64,000 nt of DNA from Tuctoria greenei (Eukaryota; Streptophyta; Magnoliopsida; Poales; Poaceae): contig JAYESD010000010.1 of the NCBI GenBank assembly GCA_036927565.1, positions 43,021,298 through 43,085,297 of the forward strand, written 5' to 3'. Below, in pieces: positions 33,201 to 45,200 of this stretch. Position numbers and translations under genes: made by a program. Position 1 is the stretch's first letter, and every line of letters begins with the position of its first letter. The notes beneath the pieces are model-generated. The model worked only from the letters and a program-made list of their open reading frames with translations. It did no database searches and was not told where the DNA came from.

Positions 33201-36200
33201 CATCAAAGCTCGGTTTCTTGGCAATCGCGAAACTCGAGTGCTTCACCTTGATGCTCGATTTCGTGTTTTTTAGCAGGGCGATCTCAAAGTCAATGACTAT
33301 TGTTGGAAGATGAAGAACATGGCCGGCGTCCTGCGCGCCCTGGACGAAGATGTGTCCGATCGTGGTCTTGTTCTAAACCTTCTACGAGGCTTGAACAAGG
33401 AGTACGACCACCTCATGATCATCAAGCAGACCATGCTCTTCTCCTACCACGACGTTCAAAATGATCTACTCCTTGAGGAGATCAGTCTCGACTCACAGGA
33501 CGTGACGATGCAACAACCGCATTCTACAACTCTTCTTCCAACCAGCAGCAGCGCGCCTCTGGTAACCTCGGCGCCACCCCACCTTTTGGTCACCTCGCCG
33601 CGCCCAACACCAACTCAGGCGACCGTGGTGGTGATGGCAGCGGCGTCCGTGGCAAAGGGCGTAGTTGTGGATGCGGCGACGACAACATTGGCTTTGGCGG
33701 CAGTGGCAACAACTTCAACTCCTGCAACTCTTCCATTAGCGGCACCTAGGGCACTTGGTCCTCCTACAACCTTTGGACCGATCACATCAGCATGTGGCCC
33801 GGTCTGACGAACGGGGGAGGGTCCAGGAGCCATGCCCTTAGCAGCCGACCTTCTTCACTCCCCTGGGCGTCGGCAGCACCCCTGGCGGCCTCGTGGGGCC
33901 CCCCTTCACACCGCCTCTCGTGCCGATCCTGGTGCCCCCATAGCAGCCAACGTCGCAACCATAGACGCCGTGGATGTGCTCTTGGGACCAGTAGTGGTTG
34001 GCTAACTCATTTAGCACGATGTCATTGACCCCCCCTTCCCTCCCGCGGTGACCGACTAGGTGGTCGACTCTGACGCGTCCAACCACACCACGTCCGACCC
34101 CCATAAAATCTCTACTTTTTGCCCACCCGACTTTGCGTATCCTTCTTCGATCATTGTTGGCAATGGGTCCATTCTACATTCTGTTCAATAGGGGACTCGG
34201 TTCTTCCCGACCCGTTCTACCTTAACAATATTTTGTTCACCCCTGACATCATTGCTAACCTTCTTTCCGTTTGGCATTTTACCACTGATAATCTTTGTTC
34301 CATGAAGTTTAACTCGTTTGGTCTTTCTGTGAATGATCTGGCTGTAAGGAACGTGATTGGCAAGTGCAATAGTGGTGGTCTGCTCTACACCTTGCGCCTT
34401 CTGTCCTAGATTGCATCACCTCCCGCTCGTGCTTTGGCTGCCGTGTCGTCCTCATGTCGTCTTGGACACCCGGCTCGGACGCGTTATCCAAATTAACTTG
34501 TTCCTCCGTCATCACATATAATAAAAGCACCCACCCCTCGCTCTGCGATGCGTGTCAACTCAGTCGCCACATTAGATACAAAAATTCGAACTCGTGCATT
34601 GTGATCTATAGACATCTCCTGTTCAAAGCATTTCAGGTTATATATATTATTTCGTGATTCTTGATGATTTTACACACTTTCGGTGGACTTTTCCTTTGCA
34701 GCGCATGTCTGACAACTTCACTACTCTATCACATTTCTTCTCTTTTGTGTCCACTCAGTTCAAGTGCTCCATCAAAAGCCTCCAATGCGACAACAGGAAG
34801 GAATTTGACAACTCCACACAAACCTTCCTCCTCACTCATAGTGTCACTCTCCGCATGTCCTATCCCTATACCTCTCCACAAAATGGTCAGCTGAACGCGT
34901 TATTCGTTCCACTAATAACACCATTCAGTGTTTGATCTTTCAAGCATCACCTCCCGCTAGATATTGGGTCAAGGGCCTTCACACCGCCACCTACCTCCTC
35001 AATCCACTCCCCACTCCCCACCAAGACCGTAGTCGCATCATGCCCACACACCACCCTCTATGGCACACCTCCTACGAACATCTTCGAGTCTTTGGATGCG
35101 CTTGCTATCCCAACATGTTCACCACCGCCCATTATAAGCTCGCTCCTCGCTCCCCCCGAAGCGTCTTCCTTAACTACTCTTCCGATCACAAGGGGTATCG
35201 CTGCCTTGATCTCTCCACAAACCTCATCGTGATCTCCCGACATGTTGTATTTGATGAGGTCGACTTCCCCTTTGCGGCCTCACCTACCTCTAATAATGAT
35301 TATTTAGATTTTTTGTTTGAGTCGGAGCCCGCTATCGGGACTCCACTCATTGTCGCAAGTACCCCAACGGTCCACACCACGACGCACAGCTCTGGCGCCC
35401 CGCCAGTCTCACCCTCCTGTAGCACCGCGCGCCTCTCTACGCCACCAAACGGTGCCTTGAGTTCCGTATCGGTCTCTCCCTTCGGCAGCGCCCTAGCTGT
35501 CGTGCAACTCCCTGCGCTGTCACGCGATGTTGCCACCCCGGCGCCCGAACTGCGCTCGCCTCGGTTCGCGGTTGCGCCTGTGGGACAGGGTCACTCCGTG
35601 GCCTTGGCCCCCCTCTCCGGTGTCGCCACCAGGCCTCAAATCGCCACATCGCACCTCGCCACCCTCCGGTCCACCGACGGTTTTCCCTTGCCGAACTCGC
35701 CGACGTACCACGCTAGGCCGGTGACCACCTCGGCAGCGGCACCAGCCGCCTCTCCACTCCAGGTCTACACGCAGCGTCCACGCGCAGCATCGACCCTCCC
35801 GCCCGTGCCACTGGAAGTCCGATGGCTCCTGTTCGACACCGCCCGACCAGGAGATGCGCGTCCCCCAAAGGGCATCGTGTCGATTGCTCCGGTGAACAAC
35901 CAACACGTCATGGTCATCCGGGGGAAGCAGGGTACCGACAGCCTGCATCCGCCCTCTTCACGGCACCTGCTGCTCTCTCTGGTGCCCACTTCCTGCCGCG
36001 CTGCCCTCACCAACCCCAACTGCCGGCACTCCATGGAGGACGAGTACGAGGCCTTGATGGCCAACCACACTTGGGACTTGGTGCGTCGTCCACCTGGTTC
36101 CAACGTTGTCACCGACAAATGGATCTTCAAGCACAAGCTCAACGTCGACGGTACGCTGGAGCGATACTAGGCTCGTTGGGTTCTCCGTAGCTTCACCCAG

Positions 36201-39200
36201 CATCTCTGCGTCGACTACGATGAGACTTTGAGCCAGGTTCTCGCTCTCTCGCGGGATTGTCCGGTTCACCAGCTCGACGTCAAGAACGCGTTCCTTCATG
36301 GTACGCTGTCCGAGACGGTCTTCTGCAGCCAAACCATAGGCTTTGTCGATCCCGCTCAGCCTGACATGGTCTGCCGCCTCAACAAGTCCCTCTATGGACT
36401 TAAGCAGGCCCCCCAATCTTGGTACAACCGGTTCACCACCTTTCTAATGTCGCTTGGCTTTGTGGAGGCCAAGTCCGACACCTCGCTCTTCGTCTACGGT
36501 CAAGATTCCGACATGGCTTACCTGCTGCTTTATGTGGATGACATTGTACTGACTACCTCCAGCTCGGCCTTGCTTCATCACATCATTGCATCTCCGCAGT
36601 AGGATTTCTCCATGAAGGAAATGGGTGCTCTCCATCACTTCCTGGGAGTCTCTGTGACTCAAATGTATGGTGGACTATTTCTCTCCCAACAGACCTACGC
36701 CCGTGACATCCTACGCCCGCGACATCATCGAGCGGGCTGGCATGACTGATCGCAAGTCCATCTCCACACATGTCGACACCCAGGCCAAAATCTCCGCTTG
36801 CTCCGATGCTGCTCCGTGAAGGATGTCACCCACTATCGCAATTTGGTCGGCGCCATACAATACCTCACCTTCACCAAACCTTCACCAGGCCTGACATTGC
36901 TTACGCAGTTCAGCAGGTCTGCCTCTACATGCACGGTCCTCGGGAGCCCCACATGACGGCGGTCAAGCGCATCCTGCATTACATTTAGGGGACTCTCGAC
37001 CACGACTTTCTCCTTGGGCGCTCCTCGATGTCGGACCTTCGGGTCTACACCGATGTCGACTGGTTTGGGTGTCTCGACACACACAGCTCCACCTCGAGGT
37101 ACGCTGTGTTCCTTGACGACAACCTGGTTTCTTGGTCCTCAAAGCAGCAACATACTGTCTCAGATCCGGTGCAGAGGCTGAGTACCACGCCGTTGCCAAT
37201 AGCGTTGCCGAGGCATGCTGGCTCCGCCAGCTATTGCAGGAGCTCCACAACCCCCTCACCTGCAGCACACTGGTCTACTTCGACAACGTTAGCACCGTCT
37301 ACCTCTCCTCCAATCCGGTTCAACATCAGCGGACCAAACATGTGGAGATAGATCTACACTTCGTCTGCGACCGGGTGACCATTAGGGAAGTATGCATCCT
37401 TCATGTGACGACGACGTTCTTGTTTGCTGCCATCTTCACTAAAGGCCTACCATTCTCCATCTTCAGCGACTTCAAATCCAGTCTCATGTCTCAAATTCGT
37501 GGTGGCTAGCGTTGAGACCATAGTTATTAAGGCGCCGCTAAAGCGTCGCTTAAGCGACGCCTAAGCGGTTTGGTGGCGTAAGGCGTCCTGTCACCTTGGT
37601 TCTACAGGTAAGGCGTACCTTTCCGGGCGCCAGTGGGCCGACGGCGAGAAGATCCGAACGGTGGGGAGGTGGCGGCGTGCAGATCTGGGCGACGAGGGCC
37701 CGACGACGACAGATCCAGATGACCAGCAGGTGGGGATCGGGCGCAGAGGCGGGTGGGGATTGGGCGAAGGTGTGGAAGTGGGCAGGGATTGGGCGACGGA
37801 CCAGCGGAGGCTCGGAGGAGCATGGGGCATTGGGCGGAGGCGCGGTGGCGGGTGGGCGTTGGCCTAGTGGCGTCCTGGCGGGCGGGCATTGGCCGAGTGG
37901 TGGGGGGAAGAGAGAATTGCGGCGGGGGAAGAGAGAGAATGAGGGACCGACGGCTAGGGTTACCAGGATATGTGTCCTGACGCGGAGTAGTGGACTGCGT
38001 GGTGGGCCGGATTGGCTCATGTTGGGCCAGGCCGCCACTGATTCTGATTCAACGATTGGCTTAAGGCATGGCTGGGCTGGAAGTCTGGAATTGAAATATG
38101 GCACAAAAAAATGAAAGTGGATTGGAATACCTTATACACAACAAGAACAACAACAACCAAACCTTTGTCCCAAACAAGTTGGGGTCGGCTAGAAATGAAA
38201 CCCAACAATTTTGAAGAAAAGTAATAGAAAATAAGATGAAAGTAAAATAATAATAATAAAAATACAAATAAAATAAGATTCTAAATTTTATTTATTTTAG
38301 AAATGGGTTAATAAGAAAGTAGATAAGAGTAACAAAATACGAATAAACTAAGATTCTGGCACATGAATTGCTAATTTCCATGCAGTCCTATCATGAGCCA
38401 AATCTCTAGGTATGTCCCACTCCTTTAAGTCTCGTTTCACCGCCTCCTGCCATGTCAACCTTGGTCGACCTCTACCCCTCCTAAAATTTTCTCTACTCTT
38501 TATAATCCCACTGTGAACCGGTGCTTCTGGAGGTCTCCGATGGATATGCCCAAACCACCATAGGCGATGTTGGACTAGCTTCTCCTCAATCGGTGCCACC
38601 CCTACCCTGTCACATATCACCTCGTTCCTAATTTTGTCTCTTCTTGTGTGACCGCACATCCACCGTAGCATGCGCATCTCCGCAACACTCATTTGTTAGA
38701 CATGTTGCCTTTTAGTTGGCCAACATTTTGCTCCATACAACATCGCAGGTCTGATCACCGTCCTATAGAATTTTCCTTTCAATTTTTGTGGAACTTTCTT
38801 ATCACATAAGATTCCAGATGCTTGTCGCCACTTCATCCTCCCGATCTTGATCCTGTGGCAAACATCTTCGTCAATATCACCATTGCTTTGTAACATTGAT
38901 CCTAAATATCGAAATGTGTCCCTCCTAGGTACTACTTGTCCTTGTAAACTAACATTTCCATCCTGGCACCCGACATCACTAAAGTCACATCTCATATACT
39001 CGGTCTTGGTTCTACTAAGTCTAAACCCCTTACACTCTAAGGTCTGCCTCTATAGCTCCAATTTTCTATCAACACCATCCCTAGTTTCATCTATCAACAC
39101 TACATCGTTAGCAAAGAGCATACACCAAGGGATATCCCCTTGTATATCCTTCGACACCTCATCCATCACTAAGGAAAAGATGTAAGGACTTAAAGCTAAT

Positions 39201-42200
39201 CCTTGGTGTAGCCCTACTGTGATAGGAATGTGATAGGAAAAGTGTCGGTCTCACTATCTCTTACGCGCACACTTGTTACCACATTATCGTACATATCCTT
39301 GTTAAGGTTAATGTACTTTGTTGGGACTTTGTGTTTCTCTAGGGCCCACCACATGACCGGCCTTGGTACCTTATCGTATGCCTTCTCCAAGTCAATAAAC
39401 ACTATATGTAGATCCTTCTTTTGCTCCCTATACCTCTCCATAAGCTGACGGAGTAATAAAATCGCCTCCATAGTGGACCTCCTAGGCATAAAACCGAACT
39501 GGTTTTTAGTGACATTGGTCACTTTCGTCAAGCGGTGTTCAATTACTCTCTGTCAAAGCTTCATAGTATGACTCATGAGCTTAATTCCTCGGTAATTAGT
39601 ACAACTTTGAACATCTCCTTTATTTTTGAAGATGGGTACAAAAATACTTTTCCGCCACTCTTCAGACATTTTGTTTGACTGAAAGATGCAGTTGAATAGT
39701 TTAGTGAGCCATACTATTGCTACATCCTCCAGACATCTCCACACCTTAATGGGGACATCATCGTGGCCGCGGGCCTTTCCTCCTTTCATCCTTTTTAAGG
39801 CCTCTCTAACCTCAGACTCTTGTATCCTCCGCACGAATCGTCTGTTGGTGTCATCAAATGAGTCATCCAACTCAAACCTAATGCTCTCATTCCCGTCATT
39901 GAATAGTCCATTGAAGAAGTCCCGCCATCTGTTTCTAGTTTCTTCATCCTTTAATAGAATTCGATCTGCCCCATCCTTAATGCATTTGACTTGGTTGAGA
40001 TCTCTCACCTTTCTCTCGCGAAGTTTCGCCATCTTTTTCACCTTCTTTTGTCCCTAGCCTCTCATATAACGCATCATAGGTCTGCCTCCTTGCTTTACTC
40101 ACAACACGCCTTGCATTTTTCTTAGCCTCTTTATACTTCGCCATGTTACTTGCGCTTCTCTCATGATGCCAGCTCTTATAAGACTCATTCTTCTCTTTAA
40201 TAGCTTTTTGTACATCTTCATTCCACCACCAAGTGTCTTTATCTACAAGTTTCTTACCTTTTGTCTACCCAAGCACCTCCCTAGCTGCCTTCCTAATGTA
40301 AGTCGCCATCTTCACCCACATACTATCCGCATCTTCCTCTTCGCTCCAAGGTCCTTCCGCAATCATCCTCCTTTTGAATGATTGTTGCGCTTCATCCTTC
40401 AACTTCCACCACTTTGTTCTTGCGGTTTTAACACCTTTGTCTCGTGACACACGCACATGAAAACGAAAGTCGGCTACCACAAGTTTATGTTGTGGAACAA
40501 CACATTCCCCAGGAATCACCTTACAATCTAAACATGCCCCTCTCTCCCTTCTCCTGGTGACGATATAGTCGATTTGACTAGAATGTTGGACACTAGTAAA
40601 GATCACTAAGTGAGATAGCCTCTTCTTAAAGAGGGTGTTAGCTACCAAAAGATCATAGGCAACGGCAAAGTCTAGGATATCCTTACCCTCCTGGTTTCTA
40701 TCGCCACACCCAAAACCTCCGTGTACCCCCTCAAAACCTACATTAGTTGTACCTACATGACCATTGAGATCTCCTCTTATGAAGAGCTTCTCGGTTACCA
40801 GTACACTACTAATCATATCCTCTAAGTCCTCCCAAAATTGTCTCTTAGTGCTCATGTCGAGCCCAACATGTGGAGCATAAGCACTAATGACATTCAAGAT
40901 AAGGTCCCCCACAACTACCTTGGCTAGGATGATCCTATCCTCTCGTCTACGGACATCCACTACTCTACCTTTGACGCTCTTATCTATTAGGATGCCTACG
41001 CCATTCCTAGTTCCAGTCGAGCCAGAATACCAAAGCTTGAAATCGGTATTCTTAACCTCTCTCGCCTTTTGACCTGCCCATCTGGTCTCTTGTACACAAA
41101 GGATACTTACACGTCTCTTAATCGCAACGTCCATTAACTCTCGTAGCTTTCCCGTCGAGGATCCTACATTCCAACTACCCACCCGAAACCTAGTTTCCTC
41201 GGCTAGCTTCCTTACCCTTCGCATCCGTCGAGGAAGATGCAAAGACCCTTGCTCACTTAACACTACATCCGGGCGATGATGTAGCGCGCCACTAAGGTGG
41301 TGGGGATCCGACCCTCGCCCATTTAACACCACATCCAGGTTCCGATATGGCGCGCCACTAAGGCAGTGGCGACCCGGCCCTCGTCCCGCTTAACACCATA
41401 CCCGGGTTCTGGTATGGCGCGTCGCTAAGAGGGTTACGCCCCAACGAATTTCCAATGAGTTTTATTTACATGAGAATGGCTAAGTTTAGTTGATGGCTCG
41501 CCAAGCCTATCACAACCCCTTCTCCTTTATCCGGACTTGGGACCGGCTATGCCATTACAACATAGACGGAGTTTCTGGAATACCTTATACTGCTGAATTT
41601 TAATTTTTACACCCAATACAACAACAACCAAGCCTTTGTCCCAAACAAGTTGGGGTCGGCTAGAAATGAAACTCAACAATTTTGAAGAAAAGTAATAGAA
41701 AATAAGATGAAAGTAAAAAAAAATCTACATTTTATTTATTCTAGAAATGTGTTAATAAGAAAGAAGATAAGAGTAACAAATTACGAATAAACTAAGTCTG
41801 TCACATGAATTGCTAATTTCCATGCAGTCCTATCATGAGCCAAATCTCTAGGTATGTCCCACTCCTTTAAATCTCGTTTCACCGCCTCCTGCTATGTCAA
41901 CCTTGGTCGACCTCTATCCCTCCTAAAATTTTCTCCACTCTTTATAATCCCACTGTTAACCGGTGCGTCTGGAGGTCTCCGTTGGATATGCCCAAACCAC
42001 CGTAGGCGATGTTGGACTAGCTTCTCCTCAATCGGTGCCACCCCTACCCTATCACGTATTACTTCGTTCCTAATTTTGTCTCTTCTTGTGTGACCGCACA
42101 TCCACCGTAGCATGCGCATCTCCGCAACACTCATTTGTTGGACATGTTGCCTTTTAGTTGGCCAACATTCTGCTCCATACAGCATCGCAGGTCTGATCAC

Positions 42201-45200
42201 CGTCCTATAGAATTTTCCTTTCATTTTTTGTGGAACTTTCTTATCACATAAGATTCCAGATGCTTGTCGCCACTTCATCCACCCGATCTTGATCCTGTGG
42301 CAAACATCTTCATCAATATCACCATTGCTTTGTAACATTGATCCTAAATATTGAAATGTGTCCCTCCTAGGTACTACTTGTCCTTGTAAACTAACATTAC
42401 CATCCTCGCACCCGACATCACTAAAGTCGCATCTCATATACTCGGTCTTGGTTCTACTAAGTCTAAACCCCTTAGACTCTAAGGTCTGCCTCCATAGCTC
42501 CAATTTTCTATCAACACCATCCCTAGTTTCATCTACCAACACTACATCATCAGCAAAGAGCATACACCAAAGGATATCCCCTTGTATATCCTTCGACACC
42601 TCATCCATCACTAAGAAAAAGATGTAAGGACTTAAGGCTGATCCTTGGTGTAACCCTATTGTGATAGGAAAAGTGTCGGTCTCACTATCTCTTACGCGCA
42701 CACTTGTCACCACGTTATCGTACATATCCTTGATAAGGTTAATGTACTTTGTTGAGACTTTGTGTTTCTCTAGTGCCCACCACATGACCGGTCTTGGTAC
42801 CTTATCATATGCCTTCTCCAAGTCAATGAACACTAAATGTAGATCCTTCTTTTGCTCCCTGTACCTCTCCATAAGCCGACGGAGTAAGAAAATCGTCTCT
42901 ATAGTGGACCTCCCAGGCATAAAACCAAACTGGTTTTTAGTGACATTGGTCACTTTCCTCAAGCGGTGTTCAATCACTCTCTCCCAGAGCTTCATAGTAT
43001 GACTCATGAGCTTAATTCCTCGATAATTAGTACAACTTTGAACATCTCCTTTATTTTTGAAGATGGGTACTAAAATACTTTTCCGCCACTCTTCAGACAT
43101 TTTGTTTGACTGAAAAATGCGGTTGAATAGTTTAGTGAGCCATACTATTGCTACATCCCCTAGACATCTCCACACCTCAATGGGGACATCATCGGGGCCG
43201 TGGGCCTTTCCTCCTTTCATCCTTTTTAGGGCCTCTCTAACCTCGGACTCTTGTATCCTCTGTACGAATCGTCTGTTGATGTCATCAAATGAGTCATCCA
43301 ACTCGAACCTAATACTCTCATTCCCATCATTGAATAGTCCATTGAAGTAGTCCCGCCATCTGTCCCTAATTTCTTCCTCCTTCAATAGAATTTGGTCTAC
43401 CTCATCCTTAATGCATTTGACTTGGTTGAGATCTCTCACCTTTCTCTCGCGAAGTTTCGCCATCTTGTATATATCCTTTTTTCCTTCTTTTGTCCCTAGC
43501 CTCTCATATAGCGCATCATAGGCCTGCCCCCTTGCTTTACTCACAACACGCCTAGCATTTTTCTTAGCCTCTTTATACTTCGCCATGTTACTTGCACTTC
43601 TCTCATGATGCCAGCCCTTATAAGACTCCTTCTTCTCCTTAATAGCTTTTTGTACATCTTCATTCCACCACCAAGTGTCTTTATCTACAAGTTTCTTACC
43701 TTTTGTCCACCCAAGCACCTCCCTAGCCGTCTTCCTAATGTAAGTCGCCATCTTCTCCCACATACTATCTGCATCTTCCTCTTCGTTCCAAGGTCCTTCT
43801 GCGATCATCCTCCTTTTGAATGATTGTTGCGCTTCATCCTTCAACTTCCACCACTTTGTTCTCGTGGTTTTAACACCTTTGTCTCGTGACACACGCACGT
43901 GGAAACGAAAGTCGGCTACCACAAGTTTATGTTGTCGAACAACACATTCTCCAGGAATCACCTTACAATCTAAACATGCCCCTCTCTCCCTTCTCCTGGT
44001 GAGGATATAGTCGATTTGACTAGAATGCTGGGCACTAGTAAAGGTCACTATGTGAGATAGCCTCCTTTTAAATAGGGTGTTAGCTACCAATAGGTCATAG
44101 GCTACGGCAAAGTCTAGGATATCCTTACCCTCCTGGTTTCTATCGCCACACCCAAAACCTCCGTGTACCCCCTCAAAACCTACGTTAGTTGTACCTACAT
44201 GACCATTGAGATCTCCTCCTATGAGGAGCTTCTCGCTTACCGGTACACTACTAACCATATCCTCCAAGTCCTCTCAAAATTGTCTCTTAGTGCTCATGTC
44301 AAGCCCAACTTGTGGGGCATAAGCACTAATGACATTCAAGATAAGGTCCCCCACAACTACCTTGACTAGGATGATCCTATCCCCTCGTCTATAGACATCC
44401 ACTACTCCATCCTTGAGGCTCTTATCTATTAGGATGCCTACGCCATTCCTAGTTCCCGTCGAGCCAGAATACCAAAGCTTGAAACCGGTATTCTCAACCT
44501 CTCTCGCTTTTTGACCTGCCCATCTAGTCTCTTGTACACAAAGAATGTTTACACGCCTCCTAATCGTAACGTCCACTAACTCTCGTAGCTTTCCCGTCAA
44601 GGATCCTACATTCCAACTACCCACCCGAAACCTAGTTTCCTCGGCTAGCTTCGTTACCCTTCGCATCCGTCGAGGAAGATGCAAAGACCCTTGCTCACTT
44701 AACACTACATTCGGGCGATGATGTAGCGCGCCACTAAGGTGATGGCGATCCGGCCCTCGCTCATTTAACACCACATCCGGGTTCCGATATGGCGCGCCAC
44801 TAAGGCGGTGGCGACCCGACCCTCGCCCACTTAACACCATACCCGGGTTCCGGTATGGCGCGTCGCTAAGAGGGTTACGCCCCAACGAATTTCCAATGAG
44901 TTTCATTTCCATGAGGATGGCTAAGTTTAGTTGCTAGCTCGCTAAGCCTATCACAACCCCCTCCTCCTTTACCCGGGCTTGGGACCGGCTATGTCATTAC
45001 AACATAGGCGGAGTTAATTTTTACACCCAATAACTATTTTTATTTTCCTATTTTTACGTATTACTAAGACGTCGCCTCGCCTTACGCCTTATCGCTTAAA
45101 AGGTAAAAAGGGGGTCCGTCGCCTTACCGCCTTAATAACTATGGTTGGGACTGCGCGCGGGGGGAGGGGTGGTTAGAATATTTTGTCATTATAGGCCATT

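Larger units (their letters stand above)
37519..45143. mobile_element. hAT-like non-autonomous element, split by two LINEs
   Basis: Terminal inverted repeats CATAGTTATTAAGGCG (37519) and CGCCTTAATAACTATG (ending 45143) are perfect over 16 bp. Flanks GTTGAGAC (37511-37518) and GTTGGGAC (45144-45151) form an 8-bp target duplication with one mismatch, the hAT-type length. Subterminal DNA is self-complementary (GTCGCTTAAGCGAC). Without the LINEs the element is about 760 bp, with a GC-rich interior and no transposase. It inserted between the end of copia pol and the copia polypurine tract. Confidence 0.85.

Noticed and set aside
37596..38114. 172-residue plus and 184-residue minus frames near the hAT-like left arm
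   Set aside because: GC-rich transposon interior with overlapping frames on both strands; no protein family is suggested.
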